Shown piece by piece: positions 8,414 through 16,119 of a stretch of 62,070 nucleotides of DNA. The position numbers and the translations under genes were made by a program. Position 1 is the first letter of the stretch, and every line of letters starts with the position of its first letter. The notes below the pieces were generated by a model. The model was not told the DNA's origin and made no database searches. It saw only the letters and a program-made list of their open reading frames with translations. This DNA is from a virus: the IMG/VR virus record IMGVR_UViG_3300020183_000077, positions 1 to 62,070 of that record; one strand, written 5' to 3'.

Positions 8414-8877
8414 CGTACTGGTATTCCCAATTCTTTTTCTGTTAGGATTCTAAATTCGTACTTTCTATCCTCGCAAAATTCTCTTGCTGCTTTCCATTTT
8501 GCTTGATTAACTGCCCAAGTTTTAACTCTAAATGCCCAAGATTTTGTTCTTCTTTTCGGATTTTGCTCTGGCATTTTTAAATCTTTTTCTGGTTTTATCT
8601 CAACAACCAAGGTTCGATTGTTGCCATTTTTATCTTTATATTTCACAAAAAAGTCTGGAAAATAACGATGGACTTTATTATCTATTGGTGAAATATATGG
8701 TATAAAAAATTCTTCTGACCTCCATTCATTTACACTTTCGGTTAGGTCACAGTATTGCATAAACTTCAATTCATAAGAAGACCTATAAATTATTTTTGTT
8801 GGGTCTCCTTTGTATTTTTCTGGCTTTTGTGGTCTAAATTTTCCTTGTCTATATCCAGAATCATCCTTATGTGGCAT
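8410..8877 (-). CDS. gp4: head completion protein gp4
   Basis: 155 aa. Matches T4 gp4 (gp50/65), a head-completion protein with an endonuclease-like fold: YRSSYELKFMQYCDL, FIPYISPIDNKVHRYFPDFFVKYKDK, LVVEIKP and the C-terminal WKAAREFCEDRKYEFRILTE. The Glu, Asp and E-x-K residues of a PD-(D/E)XK site are all visible. First gene of the minus-strand operon, 23 bases after a late box. Confidence 0.92.
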   Translation of the reverse strand: MPHKDDSGYRQGKFRPQKPEKYKGDPTKIIYRSSYELKFMQYCDLTESVNEWRSEEFFIPYISPIDNKVHRYFPDFFVKYKDKNGNNRTLVVEIKPEKDLKMPEQNPKRRTKSWAFRVKTWAVNQAKWKAAREFCEDRKYEFRILTEKELGIPVR

Positions 8878-8900
8878 ACATAGTATAGGTATTTTTTAAA

Positions 8901-8911
8901 TATTTATAAAT
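8901..8911. promoter_or_regulatory. divergent late-promoter palindrome
   Basis: TATTTATA (8901-8908) reads TATAAATA, a perfect T4-type late box, on the minus strand before gp4. The 10-base palindrome ATTTATAAAT (8902-8911) also gives TTATAAAT on the plus strand and ends in the ATG of the 8910 gene. Confidence 0.6.
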
Positions 8912-9674
8912 GGCACAGGAGAACTCTGCAGGCAAGCCAGAGATAGGACCATTATATGTAAAAATGACTACTTCAAGAACTGATGGAGCAGTTGGACTTG
9001 CTGGTGCTAGAGATATTTTTGGTGCATTATCAATTACCAGTCAATTCAAAGTTGCTCTGCATCTAACTAATTCTGGTGATGATCCCCTAATGAAATGGTT
9101 AAATAAATCTGGTCTTACTAATGACATAGTACAAAATACTTATTATGATTTTTATTGTGCAGAAGCAGTAATTCCAGGAGCAACATTTGAAGTTGCAGAA
9201 GAAGCAGGAAGTCGTCAGGGAGTTATTGAAAGGATACCAACAAGAAGAGTTTATGCACCAGTAACTTTGACATTTTATGTTGATAATGATTATAAACTAA
9301 TTCGTTTATTTGAAGAGTGGATGAATTTTATTAATCCAATTTATGGTGAAAAAGGTGAATTTCAAGCATCAGATAATGGATTTGGAAATGCAAAAGATAG
9401 AAATAACTTTTTTAGAATGAGATATCCAGATGATTATAAAAGAACTATTAGTATTGTTAAGTTTGAAAGAAATTTTAGTCTCACTCCCGATCAAACAGGA
9501 GGACTATTAGGTAACGTTCCTAGTATTACTTATAGGATGATAGAAGCATTCCCAACAAATATTACAGCACTCCCAGTATCTTACGAGGGAAGTACTATTA
9601 CCAAAACCACAGTCGAATTTAGTTATTCAAGATATGTTTATGAAAAAAATCCTGGAACCAGAAACCTTCGATAA
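8910..9674 (+). CDS. tail-tube-like baseplate protein (gp19/gp54 family)
   Basis: 254 aa. The middle is tail-tube-like: FYCAEAVIPGATFEVAEEAG, RRVYAPVTLTFYVDNDYKLIRLFEEWMNFI, then FERNFSLTPDQ and a final beta strand FSYSRYVYEKN. Its position at the head of the hub operon suggests a baseplate tube initiator rather than the main tube. Identity with T4 gp54 is possible but not proven by eye. There is almost no untranslated leader if the palindromic late box at 8902-8911 drives it, so its promoter may lie elsewhere. Confidence 0.75.
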   Translation: MAQENSAGKPEIGPLYVKMTTSRTDGAVGLAGARDIFGALSITSQFKVALHLTNSGDDPLMKWLNKSGLTNDIVQNTYYDFYCAEAVIPGATFEVAEEAGSRQGVIERIPTRRVYAPVTLTFYVDNDYKLIRLFEEWMNFINPIYGEKGEFQASDNGFGNAKDRNNFFRMRYPDDYKRTISIVKFERNFSLTPDQTGGLLGNVPSITYRMIEAFPTNITALPVSYEGSTITKTTVEFSYSRYVYEKNPGTRNLR

Positions 9675-9677
9675 ATA
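9670..9677 (+). promoter_or_regulatory. putative late promoter of the hub operon
   Basis: GATAAATA overlapping the stop of the preceding gene, 28 bases before the gp26 ATG. Confidence 0.5.
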
Positions 9678-9705
9678 ATTTTACTGAATGTTTTATTAGG
9701 ACATT

Positions 9706-10437
9706 ATGCCTTTACCAAAGATTTCTACACCAACATATGAGTTGGAATTACCTTCAAATGGGAAAACGATTAAATACAGACCATTTTTAGTAAAAGAAGA
9801 GAAAATTTTAATTATTGCATTAGAATCCCAGGACACCAAACAAATTACTACTGCAATAAAACAAGTACTAAAAGAATGCATTTTAACAAAAGGTGTTAAA
9901 GTAGAAGAACTTCCTACTTTTGATATTGAATATGTCTTTTTAAATGTAAGAGGAAGGTCAGTTGGTGAAAATATTGACCTTATAGTTACATGTTACGACG
10001 ATGAAGAGAATACTCAAGTTCCAGTAACAGTTTATGTTGATGAAATAAATGTGCAAAAAAATCCAGAGCATTCTACAGATATTAAGTTGGATACTAATTT
10101 GGTAATGAGAATGAAGTATCCTTCATTAGATCAATTTATTAAAAATAACTTCGATTTCAGTGATGCACAAAGTGAAAGTAACATCGAAAAATCATTTGAT
10201 ATCATTTCTTCTTGTATTGATATGGTTTATAGTGATGAAGAGTCTTGGGCAGCAGCAGATTGCACAAAGAAAGAGTTAATTGACTTTATTGAGCAAATGA
10301 ATTCTCAACAATTCAAAAAAATCGAACAGTTCTTTGATACGATGCCGAAACTTTCTCATACATTGAAAGTTAAAAATCCTAAAACAGGAGTAGTCAACGA
10401 AGTAACGTTGGAGGGGTTAACGAGTTTTTTCGGTTAA
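9706..10437 (+). CDS. gp26: baseplate hub protein gp26
   Basis: 243 aa, matching the T4 gp26 family: PLPKISTPTYELELPSNGK, IKYRPFLVKEEKILIIALES, then DIEYVFLNVRGRSVGE. In T4, gp26 is a hub assembly component near the baseplate tip. It is followed two bases later by gp51, the same order as in T4 (26, 51). Confidence 0.93.
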   Translation: MPLPKISTPTYELELPSNGKTIKYRPFLVKEEKILIIALESQDTKQITTAIKQVLKECILTKGVKVEELPTFDIEYVFLNVRGRSVGENIDLIVTCYDDEENTQVPVTVYVDEINVQKNPEHSTDIKLDTNLVMRMKYPSLDQFIKNNFDFSDAQSESNIEKSFDIISSCIDMVYSDEESWAAADCTKKELIDFIEQMNSQQFKKIEQFFDTMPKLSHTLKVKNPKTGVVNEVTLEGLTSFFG

Positions 10438-10439
10438 TT

Positions 10440-10619
10440 ATGTCTCATATGGATCTTGAGGCATATTTTAGAATTAATTTTGCCCTCATGCAGTTCCATA
10501 AATATTCTTTGACTGAGATTGAAAATATGATGCCCTGGGAAAGGGATATTTACGTTGGATTATTGCAACAACATATAGAAGAAGAAAAATTGAAGCAAAA
10601 ACAAGCAAATGGCAATTAA
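10440..10619 (+). CDS. gp51: baseplate hub assembly catalyst gp51
   Basis: 59-aa helical protein (SHMDLEAYFRINFALMQFHK, then LTEIENMMPWERDIYVGLL) ending in a Lys/Gln tail. Position directly after gp26 and the WERDIY helix match the small gp51 of T4-like cyanophages. In T4 it is needed for hub assembly but is not found in the finished particle. Overlaps the next gene by 11 bases. Confidence 0.82.
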   Translation: MSHMDLEAYFRINFALMQFHKYSLTEIENMMPWERDIYVGLLQQHIEEEKLKQKQANGN

Positions 10620-12489
10620 GTCTGCCCTTAGACCAGAATCTATAGTCAGAACAAGACCAAAAAGTGTGCAGTCTGCTCAGAATTTTATTTCTGGTGGAAC
10701 ACCACTTGGATCTTCTGTTGTTTCTTCGGCAGCAAATAAAATCGTAGGGTTTCAACGTGCAGCAGTAAAACCAGTAACCCCAGATATTAACTCAATTGTC
10801 AGTACTATCTCTTCCAATATCTTAACTCAAGTTGATAATAGTATTAGAAATGCCACAAATATAACAAATAGGCAAGTAGATGGTAAATTAAAGCAAGTAG
10901 CAGCAAATATAACAAATCAAGTACAGCAAGTAAAACAAGAACAAACAAATCAAGTAACTCAACTTCAAACTGTTGTTCAAAACATTCGTCAACAGACTAA
11001 TAATTTTGTAAAGCAACTTTCTGAAAATTATAAAAAAAGAGTTCAAGATGTTGATACTGCAAAACCAATTGGTATATTAGATAAGTTTTTAAAAGCATAT
11101 CAAAATGCAATTGGTTTTATTCAATTCTTTGGAAAGGGAAAGAATATCAAGCAGTTAAGAGAAGGTTTACAAACACTTAAGACTTCTTTTACTGAAAGTT
11201 TTGAAATTGCTAAGTTAATTAGACAAACAATTTTAAAAATTGTCACTCAATTATCCAATTTACCAAAAGCAACACCAGGCGGAAGTCCTGGATTAAATTT
11301 AGATATTGATGTTCCAGGTGGAGCACTAAAAAGAACTACTCCCAGAAATGTAAGATCTGTAGGAAGAAGAGGTGCAGGAATGCTTGGTTTGGGATTGGGA
11401 GCAGTTGCTGCAGGTGGTGCAGTTAATGCTCTTGCTGATAGTGATAGACTCCAATCAATGCCTCAAGTAGTGGGTGGACTAACTGGAGGAATTATGGATT
11501 CATTTGCATTTATTGTGAATAAATTTGCAAATGCTGTAGAAGAGATGATAAAGGGTGGTACAAAGAAAGAAACACCATCAACTCAACCTGGACCTTCTTC
11601 TGGTGGAGCACCTTCTAGTCCTGCGAGTCCAGGTTCTTCTCCTGGAGGTGGGGGTTCCATGGGTGCAACAGATGTCACTGCTGATACTCAAGAAGAAAAA
11701 TCATGGTTACAAACTCTTAGAAAAGTTGAAGGCACAGCAGATTCTGGTGGATATAATAAATTAGTTGGTGGTGAAGTAGTGCCAGAATTGACACAAATGA
11801 CTTTGCAAGAAATTTATGATCTGGGAATGAAGGGTAGAATTGGTGAGGGAACTTTACCACAGAGATTCGGAGGAAGAAAAGTTAAATTTGGTGCGGATTC
11901 TCATGCAATGGGTGCATATCAGTTCAAACCACAAACAATGTTGGGAGTCGCAAAACAATTAGGATTGGATCCCAAAACAACAGTATTTTCTCCAGAAATT
12001 CAAGATAAACTTGGACTAAAAAATCTTCGTTTAACTGGAGTAGATCCAACAAAAAGAGCAACTCAAGCAGACATCGAAAAAGCAGGAACTCAATGGGCAG
12101 GATTAACTCCACATTGGGGACAAACTAAGAGAACATCTGCACAGTCATTAGAAATTTATAATAAGTATTATGGATCTGCACAGGCAAAACCAGATAAGGG
12201 AATGGGAATGCTTGACGGGATTGATCCATCAATGATTGATGCTGGACAGAGAAAGGCATTAGGAATCAATATTTCCCAACCACCACCATCACAAGCAAAA
12301 CCATCTATAGTTTCACTTCCACTTTCTGGTGGGCAGCAAGCAAGTCAACCACAATCTGGTGGGGGTGGTGGTCAAATGGTGGTCCCACCAGAACAAAAAG
12401 GACCATCAGTTCCATTGCTACCATCCTCTGACGAGAGCAATTTCTTAACAATGTATTCAAAAATAGTCTACAATATTATTGACGGATAA
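10609..12489 (+). CDS. hub protein with lysozyme-like (lambda R type) domain
   Basis: 626 aa in three parts. Residues 1-250 are helical and Gln-rich, with coiled-coil heptads and a hydrophobic stretch. Residues about 250-360 are Gly/Ser/Pro-rich linker. Residues about 363-530 resemble the lambda R transglycosylase fold: WLQTLRKVEGTADSGGYNKL, then VGGEVVP, HAMGAYQF and TQWAGLTPHWGQ, with Glu about 371 the candidate acid. It would cut peptidoglycan during injection. The C terminus is Gln/Pro-rich. It occupies the position where T4 has hub genes 27-29. Confidence 0.75.
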   Translation: MAIKSALRPESIVRTRPKSVQSAQNFISGGTPLGSSVVSSAANKIVGFQRAAVKPVTPDINSIVSTISSNILTQVDNSIRNATNITNRQVDGKLKQVAANITNQVQQVKQEQTNQVTQLQTVVQNIRQQTNNFVKQLSENYKKRVQDVDTAKPIGILDKFLKAYQNAIGFIQFFGKGKNIKQLREGLQTLKTSFTESFEIAKLIRQTILKIVTQLSNLPKATPGGSPGLNLDIDVPGGALKRTTPRNVRSVGRRGAGMLGLGLGAVAAGGAVNALADSDRLQSMPQVVGGLTGGIMDSFAFIVNKFANAVEEMIKGGTKKETPSTQPGPSSGGAPSSPASPGSSPGGGGSMGATDVTADTQEEKSWLQTLRKVEGTADSGGYNKLVGGEVVPELTQMTLQEIYDLGMKGRIGEGTLPQRFGGRKVKFGADSHAMGAYQFKPQTMLGVAKQLGLDPKTTVFSPEIQDKLGLKNLRLTGVDPTKRATQADIEKAGTQWAGLTPHWGQTKRTSAQSLEIYNKYYGSAQAKPDKGMGMLDGIDPSMIDAGQRKALGINISQPPPSQAKPSIVSLPLSGGQQASQPQSGGGGGQMVVPPEQKGPSVPLLPSSDESNFLTMYSKIVYNIIDG

Positions 12490-14594
12490 TGGCAAAAACT
12501 ATTTCTTCCCCACTAGTTTCATCTTTTAATAGTATTGCTTCTCTGAATGGTAATACTAAACGTAATCTGACAAAAATGCAGTCAGAATACAAAGCATTTT
12601 CAACATTTTTATTGAGAGAAACTAAAGCACTTGAGGGTATTAAATTACCACCAAAAAGAAAGATAAAAGAACTTTCAAATTTAAATATTGCTAGTAACTT
12701 TGGCAATATTGGTAATCTTTTACGTTCTTTAGTTGGTGGTGCTCTTGATGTTGGTGGTTTCCTTGGAAGTATGTTTCCAGGAAAAGGAAAATTAGGAGAA
12801 CCTGCTAAAGCAGTGGGAAAACCAGCAAAACCAATTCCAAGAGGAAAGGGATTGAGATTTGGTGGGTTGAGATCTATTGGGATTGTTAATAGTATATTTG
12901 CTGGATTAGACTTTGCGACTGGACTAGCAGAAGGAGAAAGTATAGGTAAGTCTGCTGCTGGAACTGGTGGTGCTCTTGCTGGAAGTTTACTTGGTGGTGC
13001 CATTGGACAAACCCTCATACCAATCCCTGGAGTTGGATTTGTAATTGGAAGCATGGCAGGCAATTTCCTTGGGGGATATGCTGCTGATAGAGCATATGAA
13101 GGTGTAACGGGAGAAAAGTCATTAGAACAAAAACAGCAAGAAAGACTCAAAGCACAAGAGCAAAAGCAAAAAGGTCTTGCTGAAGGCGGAGGAAGTTTAA
13201 AAGAGTCAATGAATAGACTCGGAAGTGCTGTCAATAAATTTAGTGAGTTTGCTTCTGGTTTTTCTATGGATAGTGAGTCTCCTATAGGTGAAGGAACTCA
13301 GACTGATATAACTTCTGTAGATCCCAACGACACTGGTGGTGGGGTAACAGATGGAGCAGCAGATGCAAATTATCCTGGTTTTGATAATGTTGAGAGAGTT
13401 TCTCCATTTGTTACTGGTCATGTGAGTACCTATCCAGGAGCACAATTTGGTGCTGGAAGACCAAATGGAAGAGTTCATGCTGGGCAAGATATTGCGGGTC
13501 AAAGTGCTGGTGACCCAGTTTTGTCTGCAATGGCAGGAACAGTAACTCAAGTTGGTCGTGGTTATCCATGGCAAAAAGGTGGAGGAAGTAGTCAAACCAT
13601 TACAATCAAACATAAAGATGGAAGTATGACAAGATATGTTCATGTTATGGCAAATACATCTGTTGGACAAGAAGTTAAAACAGGAGAAAAAATAGGAACA
13701 ATTTCTCCTGCAGACACAGCAAGTTCTGCAGATTTTCCACATTTGCATTTCGAGTTATATAATTCTGGTGGAAAATTAATTGACCCAAGACCATTCTTAA
13801 GGACTTCCCCAAAGACACCAAAAGTAGTTCCAGTTAAAACTGGAACACCAGCAGTTGCTCCAACTTCAAATGGACAAGCAGGAAAGTTTACTGCAAATGA
13901 TATTATGTCTGCACCAATGTTGACAATTGGAGATAGTATTGCAAAAGGAATAAAAGATCAAACTGGAGGTGCTGGGTCTGCAACTGCTGGAGCAACTCCA
14001 AAAGATGTTCTTGGTATGATGCAATCTCAAGACATGAAAGGAAAACTCGTTAGATTATCATCTGGAATATCTAATGAGACTGGTGATTTATCAACAGTCA
14101 GACAACAACTACAATATGCTCAAAAGATGGGAGCAAAAGGTGTTCAGTTAATGGGAACAAGTGTAGATAGAGGTGATTTGTCTCCACTAAATGCAAAGTT
14201 ACAAGCATTAGCAAGTGAATTTCCTGGATTCGTTCAATTTGCTGGGGGGTTCAATGCTGCCGATAAGATTCATCCAGATTATAAAAAATATAGTCAAAAA
14301 TTACAGGATATGATGAAAGGTGGAATGGGTGGTGAAGGAGTAGACAAGTCAAAATTTGCTCCAGGTGCTCTTTCCAAATTAGAAAATTATCCAGAATACA
14401 ATGCGCCAGGTTCATCAATTGTTTTGGTTCCGATTACTGGTCAATCTGCACCTTCTGGATCTAGTGCCCCAATGACTGTTACTGGTGGAGGAGGTGGTGG
14501 GACTCCTCCTCCGATGGTTATGGGCAAATCACAAGCACAGGTGGTAAATAGTTTAATGAAAACCCTTCTTCTCACAAATCTTTCGCAAACATAA
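12489..14594 (+). CDS. hub protein with M23 endopeptidase and SGNH hydrolase domains
   Basis: 701 aa. Residues about 100-220 are Gly/Ala-rich and hydrophobic. Residues about 300-430 form an M23 (LytM) zinc peptidase with RVHAGQDIAG (first His and Asp) and HLHFELYNSGG (second pair), DPRPF closing the fold. Residues about 475-610 look like an SGNH hydrolase: block I TIGDSIAKG, an SGISNETGD segment at the block III position, and DKIHPDY for the catalytic Asp/His. The tail is Gly-rich. Likely degrades peptide cross-links and an ester-linked envelope polymer during entry. Shares a base with both neighbours. Confidence 0.8.
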   Translation: MAKTISSPLVSSFNSIASLNGNTKRNLTKMQSEYKAFSTFLLRETKALEGIKLPPKRKIKELSNLNIASNFGNIGNLLRSLVGGALDVGGFLGSMFPGKGKLGEPAKAVGKPAKPIPRGKGLRFGGLRSIGIVNSIFAGLDFATGLAEGESIGKSAAGTGGALAGSLLGGAIGQTLIPIPGVGFVIGSMAGNFLGGYAADRAYEGVTGEKSLEQKQQERLKAQEQKQKGLAEGGGSLKESMNRLGSAVNKFSEFASGFSMDSESPIGEGTQTDITSVDPNDTGGGVTDGAADANYPGFDNVERVSPFVTGHVSTYPGAQFGAGRPNGRVHAGQDIAGQSAGDPVLSAMAGTVTQVGRGYPWQKGGGSSQTITIKHKDGSMTRYVHVMANTSVGQEVKTGEKIGTISPADTASSADFPHLHFELYNSGGKLIDPRPFLRTSPKTPKVVPVKTGTPAVAPTSNGQAGKFTANDIMSAPMLTIGDSIAKGIKDQTGGAGSATAGATPKDVLGMMQSQDMKGKLVRLSSGISNETGDLSTVRQQLQYAQKMGAKGVQLMGTSVDRGDLSPLNAKLQALASEFPGFVQFAGGFNAADKIHPDYKKYSQKLQDMMKGGMGGEGVDKSKFAPGALSKLENYPEYNAPGSSIVLVPITGQSAPSGSSAPMTVTGGGGGGTPPPMVMGKSQAQVVNSLMKTLLLTNLSQT

Positions 14595-15904
14595 TGTCAA
14601 ATCCATTTATAGCAGGTTTAACATATAATTTTGTTGTCATAGAATCTCTTGATGGCAAGAAAAAAGTTGATATTACAAATTCTGTTTTGTTTGCAGATTA
14701 TTATGAAGATATACTCTCACCTTGTGTCACTATGAGCATGATGATACAAAACTCAACTTCTCTTGTTAACTTTTTACCAATAAGAGGGGGAGAAAGAGTA
14801 TCATTCAGTGTTCAGACTGGATCTGGCGAATTTACATTAGATAAAAAGTTTTCTATGTATGTTTTTAAAGTGAGTGATATTATTGCAGAAGACATGAAGG
14901 AAATGTTCACATTGCATTTGACTTCAAGAGAAGGAATCACAAATGAAACCACAAGATGTTTTAAGAGATATGAAGGAAATATTAAAACAACTGTAGAATC
15001 TATATTAAAGAATGACTTAAAAAGTGAGAAGTACGAAACTAAAAATATCGAAAGCACATCAAACAGTTATAATTTTATTGGAAATACAAGAAAACCATTC
15101 ACTGTATTGACTTGGTTGGGTCCAAAGGCAATGCCAAATGCATCTGGTGGTGTTTCTGGAAAAGGAAACAGTGGAGAAGCAAAAGGAACTTCTGGATATT
15201 TGTTCTATGAAAATAAAGAAGGATTTAATTTCAAAAGCATTGATAGTTTAGTATCTAGTACTCAGATTGGATCTTCTTCAGCAGATTCTAAAACGATATC
15301 AAAGTATGTTTACACTGGAGTAGTCGAGGCAAGTAAAGTAGAAAATGCATTTATAATTTTAAATTATAATATAGAAAAGAATATTGATTTACTAAAGAGT
15401 TTAAGAGTTGGAATGTATTCAAATAAGACATACTTTTATGACTTTTATACTGGTCATATGGACATCTATACGTATAAATTGAAAGACCAAATCAAAAATA
15501 CATTGGGAACAGATGATACGATAGCAGTTTCTAAAGAACTTGGTGATTCGTGGACAAGAATAATGGTCAGAACTTCTGATAGGGGTGTTTTGGATAAAGA
15601 AACTGTCGTAAAAGAATCAGGGAGAGATGTTGCGGATATGGCAAAATCCGCATCAAGATATAACATTTTGTTCACTCAGGCACTAAATATGGTAGTACCA
15701 TGTAACATTAAACTAAAAGCTGGTGACGTAATTCACGCTGAATTTCCTGCAATCGAAGTAACTGATAAAAAACAAGCTGACAAACAACAAAGTGGAAATT
15801 ATTTAATCAAAGAATTAAGACACCATTTTGAACTGAATCAAGTAGTGACAAGTTTAAAATTGATTAGGGATAGTTATGGATTATATGGGTCTTCCAACCG
15901 ATAA
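14594..15904 (+). CDS. baseplate hub protein, gp27-like
   Basis: 436 aa. The N terminus (FNFVVIE-type strands, KKVDITNSVLFADYYEDILS, then SMYVFKVSDI) and the C-terminal LKAGDVIHAEFPAIEV resemble the gp27/VgrG tube-like hub fold. It is followed by the gp5 OB-fold protein, as gp27 would be expected to partner gp5. About residues 180-205 form a Gly/Ser-rich insert. Assignment from motifs and order; no direct high-similarity evidence to T4 gp27 (391 aa). Confidence 0.65.
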   Translation: MSNPFIAGLTYNFVVIESLDGKKKVDITNSVLFADYYEDILSPCVTMSMMIQNSTSLVNFLPIRGGERVSFSVQTGSGEFTLDKKFSMYVFKVSDIIAEDMKEMFTLHLTSREGITNETTRCFKRYEGNIKTTVESILKNDLKSEKYETKNIESTSNSYNFIGNTRKPFTVLTWLGPKAMPNASGGVSGKGNSGEAKGTSGYLFYENKEGFNFKSIDSLVSSTQIGSSSADSKTISKYVYTGVVEASKVENAFIILNYNIEKNIDLLKSLRVGMYSNKTYFYDFYTGHMDIYTYKLKDQIKNTLGTDDTIAVSKELGDSWTRIMVRTSDRGVLDKETVVKESGRDVADMAKSASRYNILFTQALNMVVPCNIKLKAGDVIHAEFPAIEVTDKKQADKQQSGNYLIKELRHHFELNQVVTSLKLIRDSYGLYGSSNR

Positions 15905-15909
15905 AAACT

Positions 15910-16119
15910 ATGGAACTTCAACAGACCATCAATGATATTTGCGAGGAACTAGAAAGTCCTGCAATAAATAAACAAAGAAAAAGATATTTGGAAAATTATC
16001 TTTCAGAACTTTTAGAATTTCAAAAGCACAATCCAGATGCTCTTGATTGTCCAACTCATCTAGAGTTGTATTGTGATTTAAACCCAGACGCACCTGAATG
16101 CAGAATTTTCGATGATTGA
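15910..16119 (+). CDS. small conserved protein between gp27-like and gp5 (69 aa)
   Basis: Helical N-terminal half (TINDICEELESPAINKQRKR) followed by a Cys-containing segment (DCPTHLELYCDLNPDAPEC) with three Cys that could bind metal or form disulfides. Overlaps gp5 by 8 bases. Probably a hub chaperone or assembly factor by position; no family recognised. Confidence 0.7.
   Translation: MELQQTINDICEELESPAINKQRKRYLENYLSELLEFQKHNPDALDCPTHLELYCDLNPDAPECRIFDD

Noticed and set aside
12476-13234. Long minus-strand open frame (252 codons) opposite the M23/SGNH gene
   Set aside because: Antisense to a clear domain-bearing gene; Pro/Ala/Leu-rich translation is the mirror of Gly/Ala-rich coding sequence; no RBS or family match.
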